DNA of 64,000 nucleotides from Solidesulfovibrio aerotolerans (GTDB lineage: Bacteria > Desulfobacterota > Desulfovibrionia > Desulfovibrionales > Desulfovibrionaceae), in assembly GCF_009856865.1 (NCBI RefSeq), contig NZ_WVUD01000008.1:1-64000 (forward strand), read 5' to 3'. Shown piece after piece: positions 24,657 to 34,700 of this stretch. The translations under genes were made by a program, and so were the position numbers. The notes beneath the pieces were generated by a model that ran no database searches, was not told the origin of the DNA, and saw nothing but the letters and a program-made list of their open reading frames with translations. Position 1 is the stretch's first letter; the number at the start of each line of letters is the position of its first letter.

Positions 24657-25501
24657 AAACTTCCCTCGTGGTCGGGGCCGTGGTCTTTTTCCTGGTCCTC
24701 GTCACCGTCTCCCAGACGGTCTATGTGGTGGATCAGACCGAGACGGCCATTGTGCTGCAACTCGGCAAACCCGTGGCCGGTCCCATGGCCCCGGGACTGC
24801 ATGTCAAGATTCCGTTTATCCAAAACGTGGTCACTTTCGACGCCCGGCTGCTCGAATACGACGCCAAAGCGGCCGAAGTGCTGACGCTGGATAAAAAGAA
24901 TCTGGTCGTTGACAACTACGCCCGCTGGCGCATCACCGATCCGTTGCTGTTTTACCGCACCCTGCGCACCGTGGGCCGGGCCAACGCCCGCTTGGATGAC
25001 ATCATCTACGCCGAGTTGCGCGTGGCCCTTGGCCAGTACACCCTGCTTGACGTGGTCTCGGAAAAGCGCGCGGTCATTATGGGCGAGGTCATGAAGAAGG
25101 CCAGCCAGTTGCTGGCCCCCTATGGCCTGGAAGTGGTGGACGTGCGCATCAAGCGCACCGATCTGCCGCCGGAAAACGCCAACGCCATCTACGGCCGCAT
25201 GAAGGCCGAGCGCGAACGGCAGGCCAAGCTGTACCGCTCCGAGGGCTGGGAAGAGATGGAAAAGATCAAGTCCGGTGCGGACAAGGACCGGGCTATTCTT
25301 TTGGCCGAGGCCGAGCGCCAGGCCGAGGTGCTGCGCGGCCAGGGCGATGCCGAGGCCGCTTCCGTGTGGGCCGAGGCGGTGAACAAGTCGCCGGAATTCT
25401 TCGGCTTCACCCGAAGCCTCGAAGCCTACCAGAAATCCTTTGCCCGCAATTCCCGCATCTTTCTCACCCCGGATAACCCGTTTCTCAAGTACATGCGTTG
25501 A
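24653..25501 (+). CDS. hflC: FtsH protease modulator HflC
   Basis: Partner of HflK, 282 residues, starting with a GTG that overlaps the hflK stop (GTGA). The N-terminal helix TSLVVGAVVFFLVLVTVSQT is followed by the band-7 domain starting DQTETAIVLQLGKPV. Family segments LEVVDVRIKRTDLPPEN and the charged region with AEAERQAEVLRGQGDAEA are intact. It faces the periplasm and works with HflK in FtsH quality control. Confidence 0.94.
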   Translation: MKTSLVVGAVVFFLVLVTVSQTVYVVDQTETAIVLQLGKPVAGPMAPGLHVKIPFIQNVVTFDARLLEYDAKAAEVLTLDKKNLVVDNYARWRITDPLLFYRTLRTVGRANARLDDIIYAELRVALGQYTLLDVVSEKRAVIMGEVMKKASQLLAPYGLEVVDVRIKRTDLPPENANAIYGRMKAERERQAKLYRSEGWEEMEKIKSGADKDRAILLAEAERQAEVLRGQGDAEAASVWAEAVNKSPEFFGFTRSLEAYQKSFARNSRIFLTPDNPFLKYMR

Positions 25502-25656
25502 CCGCGCGTCCGGCCTGGGGCATGACTCCGGGCCGGGCGGCTTGACAAGGTCCGCGCCTTTGACGGAAGCTGCACCGCCTTTTCGGGCTATGGGAGCAAC
25601 CGGCACCTTTCGCCGTCCCGCCCGCCAATCCCGCACCAATTCAAGAGGGGGAGACG

Positions 25657-26757
25657 ATGGTTCTGGAGCTGATACGGCCCGGCACGAATATCAATTTTCT
25701 CAAGTACCGCAAACTGGCCTACCTCATTTCGGCGGCCATTATTCTGGCCGGCGTCGTGTCCCTGGCCGTCAAGGGCGGCCCGCGCTTCGGCGTGGACTTC
25801 TCCGGTGGCCTGTCCATCCAGGTCCGCTTTGCCAAGACCATGGACGTGGAGCAGATCGCCAAGGCCGTGGAAGGCGTGGGGCTGGAAAACATCGTGGTCC
25901 AGCGTTTCGGCCAGGACGACGGCAACGAGTTCCTCATCCGGGCCTCGGACCACGAGATCAACCAGGAAACCGTGCGCACCAGCATTGAAAGTGCCCTGGC
26001 CAAGAATCTGCCCGACTCGGGCTATGCCGTCCAACGCCTGGAGATGGTCGGCCCCAAGGTCGGCGCGGATCTGCGCGGCAAGGCGCTCGAAGCCATTTTC
26101 TATTCGGTGCTCCTGATTGCCATCTACATCTCAGGGCGTTTCGAACAGCGCTGGATGGCGGCCGGGCTTATGGCGGCCGGGCTTTCCGGCGGCATCTATC
26201 TGCTCAAGCTGGTCGGGGCCTCCACGGTCTGGCTCATCGTCGCCGCCATGGCCATCACGCTGGTCCTGTGCTTCGTCATGCGCCTGAAATACGCCCTGGG
26301 GGCGGTGGTGGCCGACCTGCACGACATCCTGATCACCATTGCCGTTTTTTCGCTGCTCGACCTGGAATTCGACCTGACCATCGTGGCCGCGCTTTTAACC
26401 ATCCTGGGCTATTCGTTAAACGACACCATCATCGTCTACGACCGCATCCGGGAAAAGCTGCGCGGTGTGGACAAGTCCATGCCTTTTGAGCAGGTCATCA
26501 ACCAGAGCGTCAACGAGACCCTCTCGCGCACCATCCTGACCGCCGGCACGACGCTTATAACTGTTTCCTGCCTGTTTTTCCTGGGCGGGCCGGTCATCCA
26601 CGACTTCTCCCTGGCCATGCTCATCGGCATCCTGGCCGGCACGTATTCCTCGGTCTTTGTAGCCAGCCCGATTCTGCTTGACCTTGGCTCGGGCCTCAAT
26701 AAACCCGCCCCGGCCGAGCCGACCTCCGGCCCCCGGGTCAACGCCGCCAGGGCCTAG
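25657..26757 (+). CDS. secF: protein translocase accessory subunit SecF
   Basis: Six-helix RND-fold membrane protein of 366 residues that uses proton motive force, with SecD, to help pull proteins through SecYEG. Family motifs: KYRKLAYLISAAIILAG (TM1), FGVDFSGGLSIQVRF, ISGRFE, and GYSLNDTIIVYDRIREKLR in the TM4-5 region. The periplasmic domain and C-terminal helices are complete. The ATG at 25657 follows GAGGGGGAG. Remarkably no secD or yajC lies upstream: the preceding gene is hflC, 155 bp away. A strong terminator follows, so it is transcribed alone or with hflKC. Confidence 0.93.
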   Translation: MVLELIRPGTNINFLKYRKLAYLISAAIILAGVVSLAVKGGPRFGVDFSGGLSIQVRFAKTMDVEQIAKAVEGVGLENIVVQRFGQDDGNEFLIRASDHEINQETVRTSIESALAKNLPDSGYAVQRLEMVGPKVGADLRGKALEAIFYSVLLIAIYISGRFEQRWMAAGLMAAGLSGGIYLLKLVGASTVWLIVAAMAITLVLCFVMRLKYALGAVVADLHDILITIAVFSLLDLEFDLTIVAALLTILGYSLNDTIIVYDRIREKLRGVDKSMPFEQVINQSVNETLSRTILTAGTTLITVSCLFFLGGPVIHDFSLAMLIGILAGTYSSVFVASPILLDLGSGLNKPAPAEPTSGPRVNAARA

Positions 26758-27125
26758 ATTCGCTTTACGGTTCGGCGTCTGCCCCAACCCAAAAAGGCCG
26801 CCCCGGTTCGGGGCGGCCTTTTTTGCGTTCCAGGTGTCGGGCCGCAGGGCGGCGGGTCAGGCAGCGTGCCGGCGGCTGGGGCGCAACAAACACCAGCACT
26901 GTGCCTGGGAGAGACAACCGGGGAAGACCTGGACCCCCACCCCCGCTGGCATCTCACAGAAGCCGTCGAAAAGGCCCCGGTCGCTGTCGCCGGTCGCCAT
27001 GCGCCAGTCTGCGGCCGGCAAAACGCTGGCGCGGGGTGCCCTCGGCGCGCGGCCAATCGGTAGGTGAGGCGCTCCGTCTGGCGGCCGGCAAAAACCCTGG
27101 CGCGGGTTGCCGGCCGGGCAGGGGG
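26758..27125. other. intergenic region with an imperfect direct repeat
   Basis: 368 bp without a credible gene between secF and a lipoprotein gene that points toward it. It holds the secF terminator at its left end. Two imperfect ~34-bp direct copies occur at 27008-27040 and 27077-27111, each with the core GCGGCCGGCAAAA, then CTGGCGCGGG. Nothing else was recognised. Confidence 0.6.
26796..26824 (+). terminator. rho-independent terminator after secF
   Basis: GGCCGCCCC-GGTTC-GGGGCGGCC forms a 9-bp GC stem followed by six T residues; five A residues precede it, so it could also stop minus-strand transcription. Confidence 0.93.
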
Positions 27126-27455
27126 TCAGGGCGTGGTCTTGGGCGCTTTGACGCTCTTGGCGGCTTCGTGGGCAGACAACTCGCGCTCGGCGTTTTCGAG
27201 TTCCTTTTGGGCCGCCGCTTTGGCCCGGCTGTACTGCTCAACGGCCTCGGGAAAGCCATCCTTGCGGGCGTCTTCCTCAGCCTGGCTGTACCGCAGCGCG
27301 GCGTTGCGGTAGTTTTTTACTTTTTCTTCCAAGTAGAGGCCCTGCTCGGAAGCGGACAAGGACTTTTTCGAGGCGGTGGTGGAGCACCCCGCCAGGGCCA
27401 CAGCCAAAACAAGGGCCAGGGTACAACTTACACACAGGGAACGAATTGATTGCAT
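27126..27455 (-). CDS. small lipoprotein with a helical, repeat-like body
   Basis: A 109-residue protein with a lipoprotein signal peptide: hydrophobic core then lipobox LAGC at residues ~21-24, so it should be acylated on that Cys. Ser follows Cys, which favours the outer membrane. The rest is Ala/Glu/Lys-rich and strongly helical (EKVKNYRNAALRYSQAEEDA; YSRAKAAAQKELENAERELS), consistent with one TPR-like or coiled-coil hairpin. There is no clear ribosome binding site before the ATG. Function unknown. Confidence 0.75.
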   Translation of the reverse strand: MQSIRSLCVSCTLALVLAVALAGCSTTASKKSLSASEQGLYLEEKVKNYRNAALRYSQAEEDARKDGFPEAVEQYSRAKAAAQKELENAERELSAHEAAKSVKAPKTTP

Positions 27456-27508
27456 AGGGGAATGGGGGGGGTTGTCGGCCCAGGCCGTCCGAAAGGCAGG
27501 AGCGGAAC

Positions 27509-27775
27509 CTAGAGCCGGATGTTGACGATGCCGCCTTGGGCGACCTCTACCACGCCAGCAACGACCGGCGTCACACCGCCGGCAGGGGCGGGTTCGACAT
27601 GGCCGGCGGGCTGGACCTCAAAGGGGCCGGTGGGCGGGGTGGTCTGGACAATGCCGGCCGGGGAAGGGGTGACAACCCCCGGTGGCAGCGCTTCGGTGTG
27701 GCCCGGGGGCATCGCCTCAAAGTGTCCGGGTGGTCCCGCTTCGATGTGTCCGGCCGGGGTGACGGCGTCAGACAT
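27509..27775 (-). CDS. Pro/Gly-rich repeat protein of unknown function
   Basis: An 88-residue protein made of an imperfect octapeptide repeat: PAGHIEAG, PPGHFEAM, PPGHTEAL, then more degenerate P-x-G units with V/T/P/A. It has no cysteine and no signal peptide. The ATG at 27775 has GGAGGAAGG upstream, which supports real translation. Its low-complexity character argues for a flexible or ligand-displaying chain rather than an enzyme. It is 99 bp downstream of the TPR response regulator on the same strand. Confidence 0.6.
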   Translation of the reverse strand: MSDAVTPAGHIEAGPPGHFEAMPPGHTEALPPGVVTPSPAGIVQTTPPTGPFEVQPAGHVEPAPAGGVTPVVAGVVEVAQGGIVNIRL

Positions 27776-27874
27776 GGCCTTCCTCCAGCAGCGATGCATA
27801 CGCCACTGCTTGGCCTATGCACCACTTTGGCCGGCAGCGCAATCCTTGACCGCTCTGAGCAGAAGGGGCTGCCC

Positions 27875-29044
27875 TTAAGCGGCCTTGGCAGAGGTGCGCC
27901 GGGAGCGGACCAGCGTCTCGGTGGCCAGACCGGCCAGATACAGCACGCCGCGCAGCAACAAGGGCAGGTGCTGCGCCGCAGGCTGGGCGGCGGGAGCCTC
28001 AAGGCCGGGGATGGCCTCGTCGCGCACCCCGGTGAGGCGGCGATAAATCGTGCGGGCTTCCAGGTGCCGTTCGTTGAGGCTGATCCCCTTGCGCACGGCC
28101 CGTTCGGCCAGATCCGGGCGGCGCAGGAAATGGTAGGCCTTGGACAGCCCGACATAGGCGTCGGCGTTTTTGGGGGCCAGCTCCAGGGCCAGCCGGTACA
28201 GCGACACGGCGGCGGTGTAGTGGCGCTCGCCCAAAAGCTCGTGGCCAAGGGCCAAAAAGGGGTTGAACCCGGCCTCGTCGGCGGCCAGCAGGCTGACGAA
28301 CTGGTCGCGCAGTTCGACAAACCGGCGTTCCCGGGCGCAGGCCGAGGCCGCCTGCTTCATGTAGTGGCGGTACTGGCGCGTGCTGCCCTTGGCCAGCCAG
28401 GCCCGGGCCAGGCCGAGATGGGCTTCGACATAGAGCTTGTTGACGGCCAGGGCCTTGTGAAAGGCCAAAATGGCCCGCTCCACATCGCGAACGGCCAGGG
28501 CGGCCATGCCTTCCTCAAAAAGGCGCGGGGCGGTGTCCGGGGCCTTGGCCAAGGCGGCAAAGGCGTGCTGGGCTCCGGCCACGTCGCCGGCCGCTTCCTT
28601 GTGCACGGCCCGGGCCAGGGCGGCCCGCTCGGCAGCGGCAAACCGGGTCATATGGGCGGCCATGGCCAGATGGCGCTGGAAGGTCACCTCGGAATAGGGG
28701 CGCAGCATAAAACCGGCCACGCCGAGCTTGACGGCGGAGAGGACATCGGCCTTGGTGCCGCCGGCGGCGGTCAGGATGACGGGTGCTGCGGCCAGGGCCG
28801 GATCGGCCCGAAGCGCCGCGACGAAATCCCGGCCGTCCATGTCGGTGAGCTTGTCGTCGCACAAAACAAGCGTCAGGCCGTCGCGGCGAAGGGCAGCCAA
28901 GGCCTCGGCCCCGGAGGCGACATGGCGCACGGCAAAAATGCGGGCGCGCTTTAAAAAGTCGCGGTCAACCCGGGCATGGCCGTCGCTGGCGCTGACGATC
29001 AGGGCTGTGGCAAACAGGGCGGCAGGGGTGGTGGGCTCGGTCAT
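27875..29044 (-). CDS. response regulator receiver with TPR-like domain
   Basis: A 389-residue regulator. Residues ~13-135 form a receiver with an acidic site, phosphoacceptor Asp in LVLCDDKLTDMDG and threonine in VILTAAGG; the conserved Lys position reads MLRPYS, so the usual lysine is replaced by Arg. Residues ~150-350 are TPR-like helical pairs (for example AILAFHKALAVNKLYVEAHL and AVSLYRLALELAPKNADAY). A hydrophobic stretch follows near the C-terminus. No DNA-binding domain is present, so output is probably protein-protein interaction. No kinase is adjacent. Confidence 0.82.
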   Translation of the reverse strand: MTEPTTPAALFATALIVSASDGHARVDRDFLKRARIFAVRHVASGAEALAALRRDGLTLVLCDDKLTDMDGRDFVAALRADPALAAAPVILTAAGGTKADVLSAVKLGVAGFMLRPYSEVTFQRHLAMAAHMTRFAAAERAALARAVHKEAAGDVAGAQHAFAALAKAPDTAPRLFEEGMAALAVRDVERAILAFHKALAVNKLYVEAHLGLARAWLAKGSTRQYRHYMKQAASACARERRFVELRDQFVSLLAADEAGFNPFLALGHELLGERHYTAAVSLYRLALELAPKNADAYVGLSKAYHFLRRPDLAERAVRKGISLNERHLEARTIYRRLTGVRDEAIPGLEAPAAQPAAQHLPLLLRGVLYLAGLATETLVRSRRTSAKAA

Positions 29045-29143
29045 GATCGCGTCCTCGCTTCCGGGATTCCGGCGTGCCGGGTTCCAGTGGCCTATGCCAC
29101 CGTATCGGCCGGGAGCGGGAATGCTTTAGAGCCGGGGCAAACG

Positions 29144-29175
29144 AAAACCGCCCGCCGGCTGCTGCCGACGGGCGG
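29144..29175 (-). terminator. terminator after the GAPDH gene
   Basis: On the minus strand CCGCCCG-T-CGGC and GCCG-G-CGGGCGG form a 12-bp stem with one mismatch and a four-base loop, followed by TTTT. It lies 26 bp beyond the stop codon. Confidence 0.8.
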
Positions 29176-29200
29176 ATATACTTTGCGGGAACGGTCCGGC

Positions 29201-30184
29201 TTACAGGGCGGCCGTTTTTTTGATCAGGCGCACGAGCTGGTGGGTGAAGCCGGCTTCGTTGTCGTACCAGGACAACACCTTGGCCATGGTGCCGTCCAGC
29301 ACTTGCGAGGCCTTGGAATCCACCACGCCGCCGTGGGTGTCGCCCACGAAATCAATGGACACCAGCGGTTCGTCGGTAAAGCCCATGCCGTCGCCGGCGG
29401 CGGCGGCCAAAACGGCCAGCATGCCGGCGGTGTCGGTGGGCTTTTCCAGCTCGCAGGTGAAATCCACCACCGAGACATTGGGCGTGGGCACGCGGATGGA
29501 CATGCCGTCGAGGCGGCCGGTCAAGGCCGGGATGACCTTGGTCACGGCCCGGGCGGCACCGGTGGTGGTGGGGATCATGGACAGGGCGCAGGCCCGGCCG
29601 CGCCGCCAGTCCTTGTGGGAGCCGTCGAGGATGCGCTGGCTCATGGTGTAGGAATGGATGGTGGTCATAAGGCCGTGCTTGATGCCAAAGGCGTCGTTGA
29701 GGGCCTTGGCCACGGGAGCCAGACAGTTGGTGGTGCAGGAGGCGTTGGAAATGATGCGGTGCTCGGGTTTGAGCTCGTGGTCGTTAACACCCATGACGAT
29801 GGTGACGTCTTCGTTTTTGCCGGGAGCGCTGATGATGACCTTTTCGGCCCCGCACTGGTGGTGCTTTTCGCAAGATTCCCGATCCACGAATTTGCCGGTG
29901 GTTTCGATCACATAGCGGCAGCCGAGATCCTTCCAGCGCCATTCGCCGCCGGCGTGGCGGCTGATCTTGACCAGCTTGTCGTTAATGATCAGCCCTTCGT
30001 CGCAGGGAACCACCGTGCCGGCAAACCGGCCATGCACCGAATCGTATTTGAGCAGATGGGCCAGTTGGGCATTGTCGGCCCGGGCATTGATGGCCATAAG
30101 CGTAATGTCGGGGTCGGTGGCAAGCAGTCGCGTCAAATACCGGCCGATCCGGCCAAATCCGTTGATGCCGATGGTAACCGCCAT
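29201..30184 (-). CDS. gap: glyceraldehyde-3-phosphate dehydrogenase, NAD-type
   Basis: Glycolytic/gluconeogenic enzyme converting glyceraldehyde-3-phosphate to 1,3-bisphosphoglycerate. The Rossmann start is VTIGINGFGRIGRYLTRLL; the catalytic cysteine is in SNASCTTNCLAPVAK (about residue 150) with the partner histidine in MTTIHSYT. The phosphate-binding region GAARAVTKVIPALTGRLDGM and the ending WYDNEAGFTHQLVRLI are intact. Length 327 is normal. The ATG at 30184 has AGGAGG upstream. It appears monocistronic. Confidence 0.95.
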   Translation of the reverse strand: MAVTIGINGFGRIGRYLTRLLATDPDITLMAINARADNAQLAHLLKYDSVHGRFAGTVVPCDEGLIINDKLVKISRHAGGEWRWKDLGCRYVIETTGKFVDRESCEKHHQCGAEKVIISAPGKNEDVTIVMGVNDHELKPEHRIISNASCTTNCLAPVAKALNDAFGIKHGLMTTIHSYTMSQRILDGSHKDWRRGRACALSMIPTTTGAARAVTKVIPALTGRLDGMSIRVPTPNVSVVDFTCELEKPTDTAGMLAVLAAAAGDGMGFTDEPLVSIDFVGDTHGGVVDSKASQVLDGTMAKVLSWYDNEAGFTHQLVRLIKKTAAL

Positions 30185-30368
30185 ATCCGTGTCCTCCTGG
30201 GAATAAAAGCGTGTCGGAAGCGGGATGCGTCCGCACCCCGGCCCGGGGCGGGCGCACGATTCGTCGGGCAGTCCGCAAGCGCGCAAAATGATAAGCCGAG
30301 CCTCGGTTTTGTGTCAACAAAACGTCGGTTTGCCGACTCCGGGCCAAATCCATGGGACAGCGGTGCAA

Positions 30369-30983
30369 CTATTGCGGCAGCAGCCACTTGTCATCGACTT
30401 CAAACAACGGAAAAGCCGGCTGGGGCTCGGGCGCACCCTTGATCATGGCGTCGTAGCAGGTCCGTTCCTGGGCCATGGCCCGGTTGTCGGTCATGCGGAT
30501 GACGTTGCCGGACGGATTTTCGTCGCTGGTTTCCTCAAAATGCTCCAGCAAAATGTCCATGCCCTTGCTTTTGTTGGCCCCAAACACCCAGCGAAAGCCC
30601 TTGTACTTGGCTGCCTTGGGTGCCGGCAACGGCAGGGGCACGCCGTAGCGGTCGGTCAAGGTCCGGGTGAGCTTGTCAAACAGGGCCTTGGACCCGTCTT
30701 TATATTGCAAACGGATGCGCTCCACGCGATTCTGGGTAGCACAGCCGCCCAAAAGCACATAGCCGGCGATAAAGCCCTTGGTAGGCTTGAGATTGGCCCG
30801 CACCAGCCATGGTTTGTCCCACAACGGGGCAACCCGGGCCAGATCAAGACGGTCCCGCATATCCTCGGCATTGGCCCCCATGGCAATGCCGGCCAGTTGG
30901 GACGGAGCCTCGGCCGCCCCAAGCGGACCAGCGGACAGCGCGAGGCACAAAACGGCCGAGGCCAGAACAACCAGACAATGCAT
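30369..30983 (-). CDS. secreted protein of unknown function
   Basis: A 204-residue protein with a signal peptide (cleavage near PLGAAEA, residue ~24) and a globular domain that includes GGCATQNRVERIRLQYKDGS and YGVPLPLPAPKAAKYKGFRW. Two cysteines (CATQ; RTCYDAM) could form a disulfide. The ATG at 30983 has AAAGGAG upstream. The spacing and direction make it independent of gap. Family not recognised. Confidence 0.72.
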   Translation of the reverse strand: MHCLVVLASAVLCLALSAGPLGAAEAPSQLAGIAMGANAEDMRDRLDLARVAPLWDKPWLVRANLKPTKGFIAGYVLLGGCATQNRVERIRLQYKDGSKALFDKLTRTLTDRYGVPLPLPAPKAAKYKGFRWVFGANKSKGMDILLEHFEETSDENPSGNVIRMTDNRAMAQERTCYDAMIKGAPEPQPAFPLFEVDDKWLLPQ

Positions 30984-31156
30984 AGGCAGCTCCTTTAACC
31001 AGATGATACACGGTGATTGAACCACAAAACCGGAAGCGGCGACATTGTCAAGGCTGCGCGCTCCCCCCTTGCCGGTCTGACCGCCATGGCGTAGGAAGAA
31101 GCCCACGTACACTTTCCGGGCGCATCCTGCCCCTGTTGCCAGCCAAGGAGAATACT

Positions 31157-31666
31157 ATGTCAAAAAAGGCCCTGGTCCTTACCGCTTTGCTTGTTTGTGT
31201 GGTTTTGTGCCTTCCCGCCTATGCGGGACCAAAGACCGCTCCGGCCGCCCCGGCCGCTGCCGCCGCTTCCTTTGTCGGTTCGGGCAGCGGGACGTTCGCC
31301 CATGCCTGGACCAGCTACTCCGAAAAGGAAAAGCGATCCTTTCTTTTCGGCCTGGCCACGGCTGTTCGCATCATGTGCACCGACATCTCCAGCATGCAAA
31401 AAGATGCCAAAGGCCCGGCGATTGAAGCCAATTTCCGGGAATGCTTTAATTCCTACGCCGGCATGGAGCCGGAGCGCCTGATTGCAGCCATGAACGCCCT
31501 GTACGCCGATTCCAAAAACGCCATGATTCCTCTCGATGGCGCGTACAAGATCTCGCTTATGCAGGTGCGCGGCGACAAGGTTGACGACATCATCATCCAG
31601 TCCCGCAAATACGGCGAAGGCCTGCGTAAGGAAATCGACCAGCAGCGCCAGAAGGGCGGTCAGTAG
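31157..31666 (+). CDS. secreted protein of unknown function
   Basis: A 169-residue protein with a signal peptide ending near CLPAYAG (residue ~23), an Ala/Pro-rich linker, and a helical domain with two cysteines (IMCTDIS; FRECFNS). The hydrophilic C-terminus is ...KYGEGLRKEIDQQRQKGGQ. The ATG at 31157 has an AAGGAG site. It is convergent with tamB. Family not recognised. Confidence 0.72.
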   Translation: MSKKALVLTALLVCVVLCLPAYAGPKTAPAAPAAAAASFVGSGSGTFAHAWTSYSEKEKRSFLFGLATAVRIMCTDISSMQKDAKGPAIEANFRECFNSYAGMEPERLIAAMNALYADSKNAMIPLDGAYKISLMQVRGDKVDDIIIQSRKYGEGLRKEIDQQRQKGGQ

Positions 31667-31693
31667 CCCCACCGGTTCCGGTTCTTTTTTCAA

Positions 31694-31724
31694 GCAGATG
31701 CGGCCCAAAGGGCCGCATCTGCTT
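31694..31724. terminator. perfect hairpin between convergent genes
   Basis: AGCAGATGCGGCCC and GGGCCGCATCTGCT pair over 14 bp around an AAA loop. It sits between the secreted-protein gene and tamB, both of which end here. There is no T-run on either side, so it is an atypical (possibly rho-assisted) bidirectional terminator. Confidence 0.65.
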
Positions 31725-31741
31725 CCCACGCTCCCCCCGCC

Positions 31742-34700
31742 TCAATAATCCCACTTCCAGTTGACCCCCACGCCTTGTTTGTTGTCGGTGCCCACGCGGC
31801 TGTCCACGGTGATGTTGGGCGTGACCTGCACTTCCACGGACACGGCACCGCTTTGCGCGCCCATGCCCTGTTCGACGCCCACGGTGACGCCTTGAAAGAT
31901 TTCCTTGCCGGCTTTGAGCACCGAGCCGGTCAGGCCGCTTTTGCCGGTCACAATGGTCAGTTGGTCCAGGCCCAGGACGCGCCGGGTGCGGGCCAGGATG
32001 CTGGTCGGCGTGCCGCCGGCGTAGAGGGAGGCGGCGGCCTGGGCCAGTTGGGCGGCCTGGATGGGGGACAGGGAGCCGGCGCTTTGGCCAAAGAGCAGGC
32101 GAGAAAGGATTTCGTCCCGGGGCAGGGGCGGGGTGGAGGTCAGGGTGATGCTGGGGTTGTCGGCGTCGCCGGTGATGGCGATACCGGCGGTGATGTTGTT
32201 GGCCGTGGTCTCGGCCCGGATATCGAAGGTCGGGGTGGGAGGGGAGCTGCCGGTGAAGGCCAGTTCGCCCTTGGTGATTTCAAGGCTGGTGCCGAGGAGG
32301 TCGAGGCTGCCTTTGGCCACGGTGTATTTGCCAAGGATGCTCGGGGCGGCGGCCGTGCCTTTGATGTCGAGCTGGCCGGTCCAGCGGGATTCGAGGCCCA
32401 GGCCTCGCACGAAGACGGTCTGTCCCAGGGCCAGCCTGAGGTCGAGGTCCAGGCGGCGGGCCACGGCCGGGGGTTGGGGTAGGGATTTGGCCGGTTTTTT
32501 GGGGGCGGCCGGGTCGTTGATATAGGTGACCGGGATGACGGTCACGTCCGGGGGCAGCGAGGTCGGCAGATTGATTTCGGCCGGGCCGATGCTGACGGTT
32601 CCGGCGGCAAGCAGATGGCTTAGGGTGCCGGTGACGCGCACGGTGCCGTCAGCGGCGGCGGTGGCCAGATCAAGCCCGACCAGCCGCAGGCGGGTCAGGC
32701 GCAGGCTGAGGTCCACCGGGCTTTGGCTGGGGTCGGCAAAGCCGACGGAGCCGGTGAGCTCGAAGCTGCCGCCCCGGCCGTCCTGGCCCGAGGCTTTGGC
32801 GATGGTCAGCACGCCGCCGGCCGCCTGGGCCGACAGGGTCAGGTTGGTCAGGACCAGCCCGGCATCGGCGTTTTCCAGGCGGCTGGCGGCCAGGGCCACG
32901 GCCCCGGAGGCGGTGGGGACGGCCAGGGTGCCGCCCAGGGCCAGGTCGGCGGTGAGGCGGCCGACCAGCCGGGTGTTAAAGCGGGCCAGGATCGTAGCCA
33001 GATCGGCCAGATCGGCGTCGGCCCGAAGCTGGCCGGTCAGGGCACCGTTTTGCGGCAGATCAAAAACGAACGGGGCCAGGGACAGGCGCACGGGCAGGCC
33101 GGCCTTGGCTGTTATGGCATCGGCCTTGCTCTTGCCGGCGACACCGGCCGTTACGTCCAGGCGCGTGGCGGAACAGACGGCCTTGGTCCAGACGGCGACC
33201 GTCGGCAGGCCGCTGCCTTTGTCCGAGGCCAGCCGCAGGCCGGCGAGGTTGGCCTCGGCAATGATCTGGGGCTTGGCCGGGGTGCCGGACAGGGTGGCGG
33301 TCAGGCTGCCGGTGCCGTCCATGCCGGCCAGGCCAAAAAGGGATAAAAGCGGCAAGGGAAAGCGTTCGACGCTGGCCTTGCCGACCGCTTCGCCGGGCGA
33401 GAAGCTCCCAGACGCCGTGATTTTGGCTTTGTCAAAGGCCAGGGCCAGCCCGTCAAGCCGGGTTGCGCCGTGGCCAAAGGTCAGGGCGGCCGGGGCAGTC
33501 AGGGAAAATTTGCGGCCGTCCAGGCTCCCGGCGAGGCTTTGCACGGTGAGGCGCTCCCGGCCGGCCTCGGCCGGGGCGAGGCTGGCCCTGGCGCTGGCTT
33601 CCAGGGCCCTCTGGCCGGCGATGCGCCCCTTGGCCTCGGTGGCCACGGCCAGGGTGCGGCCGTCGCCCGTGGCGGCCAGCGTCAGGCTGGCCAGGGACGC
33701 GCCAGCGGCATCCAGGCCTTTGCCGGCCAGATTGGCTTTGCCCCGGGGGCGGCCGGTCAGGTCGTCGAGGTTGGCCGTGGCGGTCAGGCTGGCGGCGCTT
33801 AAGCCCGGCAGCCGCAGGTTGGCGGCGCTCAGGTCAAGGGTCAGGGACTGGTTTGCCCCTTTGCTGCCGGCGGCAGCGCTCACTTTGAGGCTGCCGGCCA
33901 GGGGCAGGCCCACAAACCGGCCAAGGCCCGACAGATTGGCGGCCTGGCCGGTCAATTTGCCGGTGACGCGGCCCGAGGCCGTGTCGATGTCGGCCTCGCC
34001 GGCAAAGGCGGCCTCCGGGGCGGTGAGCTTGGCATCATTGAGGCGCAGGCGGTCGCCGGCCAGGGCGTAGGCCGTCTCCAGGCGGGCCGTTTCCCCTTCG
34101 CGCCGGGCAGTGAGCAAAAGCCGGCCGGACGGACGGGCGAAGGTGTCGGCCATGGAGAGGTCCAAGGCCGCTTCGGCCAGGGCCAGATCGGCCACATGGA
34201 GCCGCTCGGCCAAGGCTTTGGCGCTCAGTCGCGGCGCAGCGGCCGGGCCGGACAGTGCGACATCAGCCTCCAGCGAGCCGGCGCACGGCTGGCCCAGGGC
34301 CGGGGCCAGCAGGGACAGATCCGCGACCTTGAGGCTGGTTTTGGCCGTCAAGGCGTCGGTTTTGGCCTCAAAGCGGCCGGAACCAGCGAGGGTTACCCCT
34401 TTGCCGGTCAAAGTGAGGTCGGACAGGGCCAGCCCGGCCGGGGAAAAAGCGGCGTCGGCAGCCAGACGTGGCGTGGGGCCGAGCAGGGCAGCCAGGGCCG
34501 TGGCCGCAGTGTCGTTTGTGGACGGGGCGGCCAGCCGGGACAGGTCAAGCAGCAGCTTGGCCTTGCCCGACCCGGTGGTATCGGAGGCGATGTCGGCGGC
34601 GATGGTGGCAGCGCCGGTCAGGTGCAGGCCGGCCAGGGAGGCCGCCCCGGTCAGCTCGGCCACGGCCACGGCCAGCCGCCCGGCCAGATGCTCGCCGTCC

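Noticed and set aside
25542-25570. TTGACA-like -35 before secF
   Set aside because: The hexamer at 25542-25547 has no matching -10 at 16-18 bp, so it was not annotated as a promoter.
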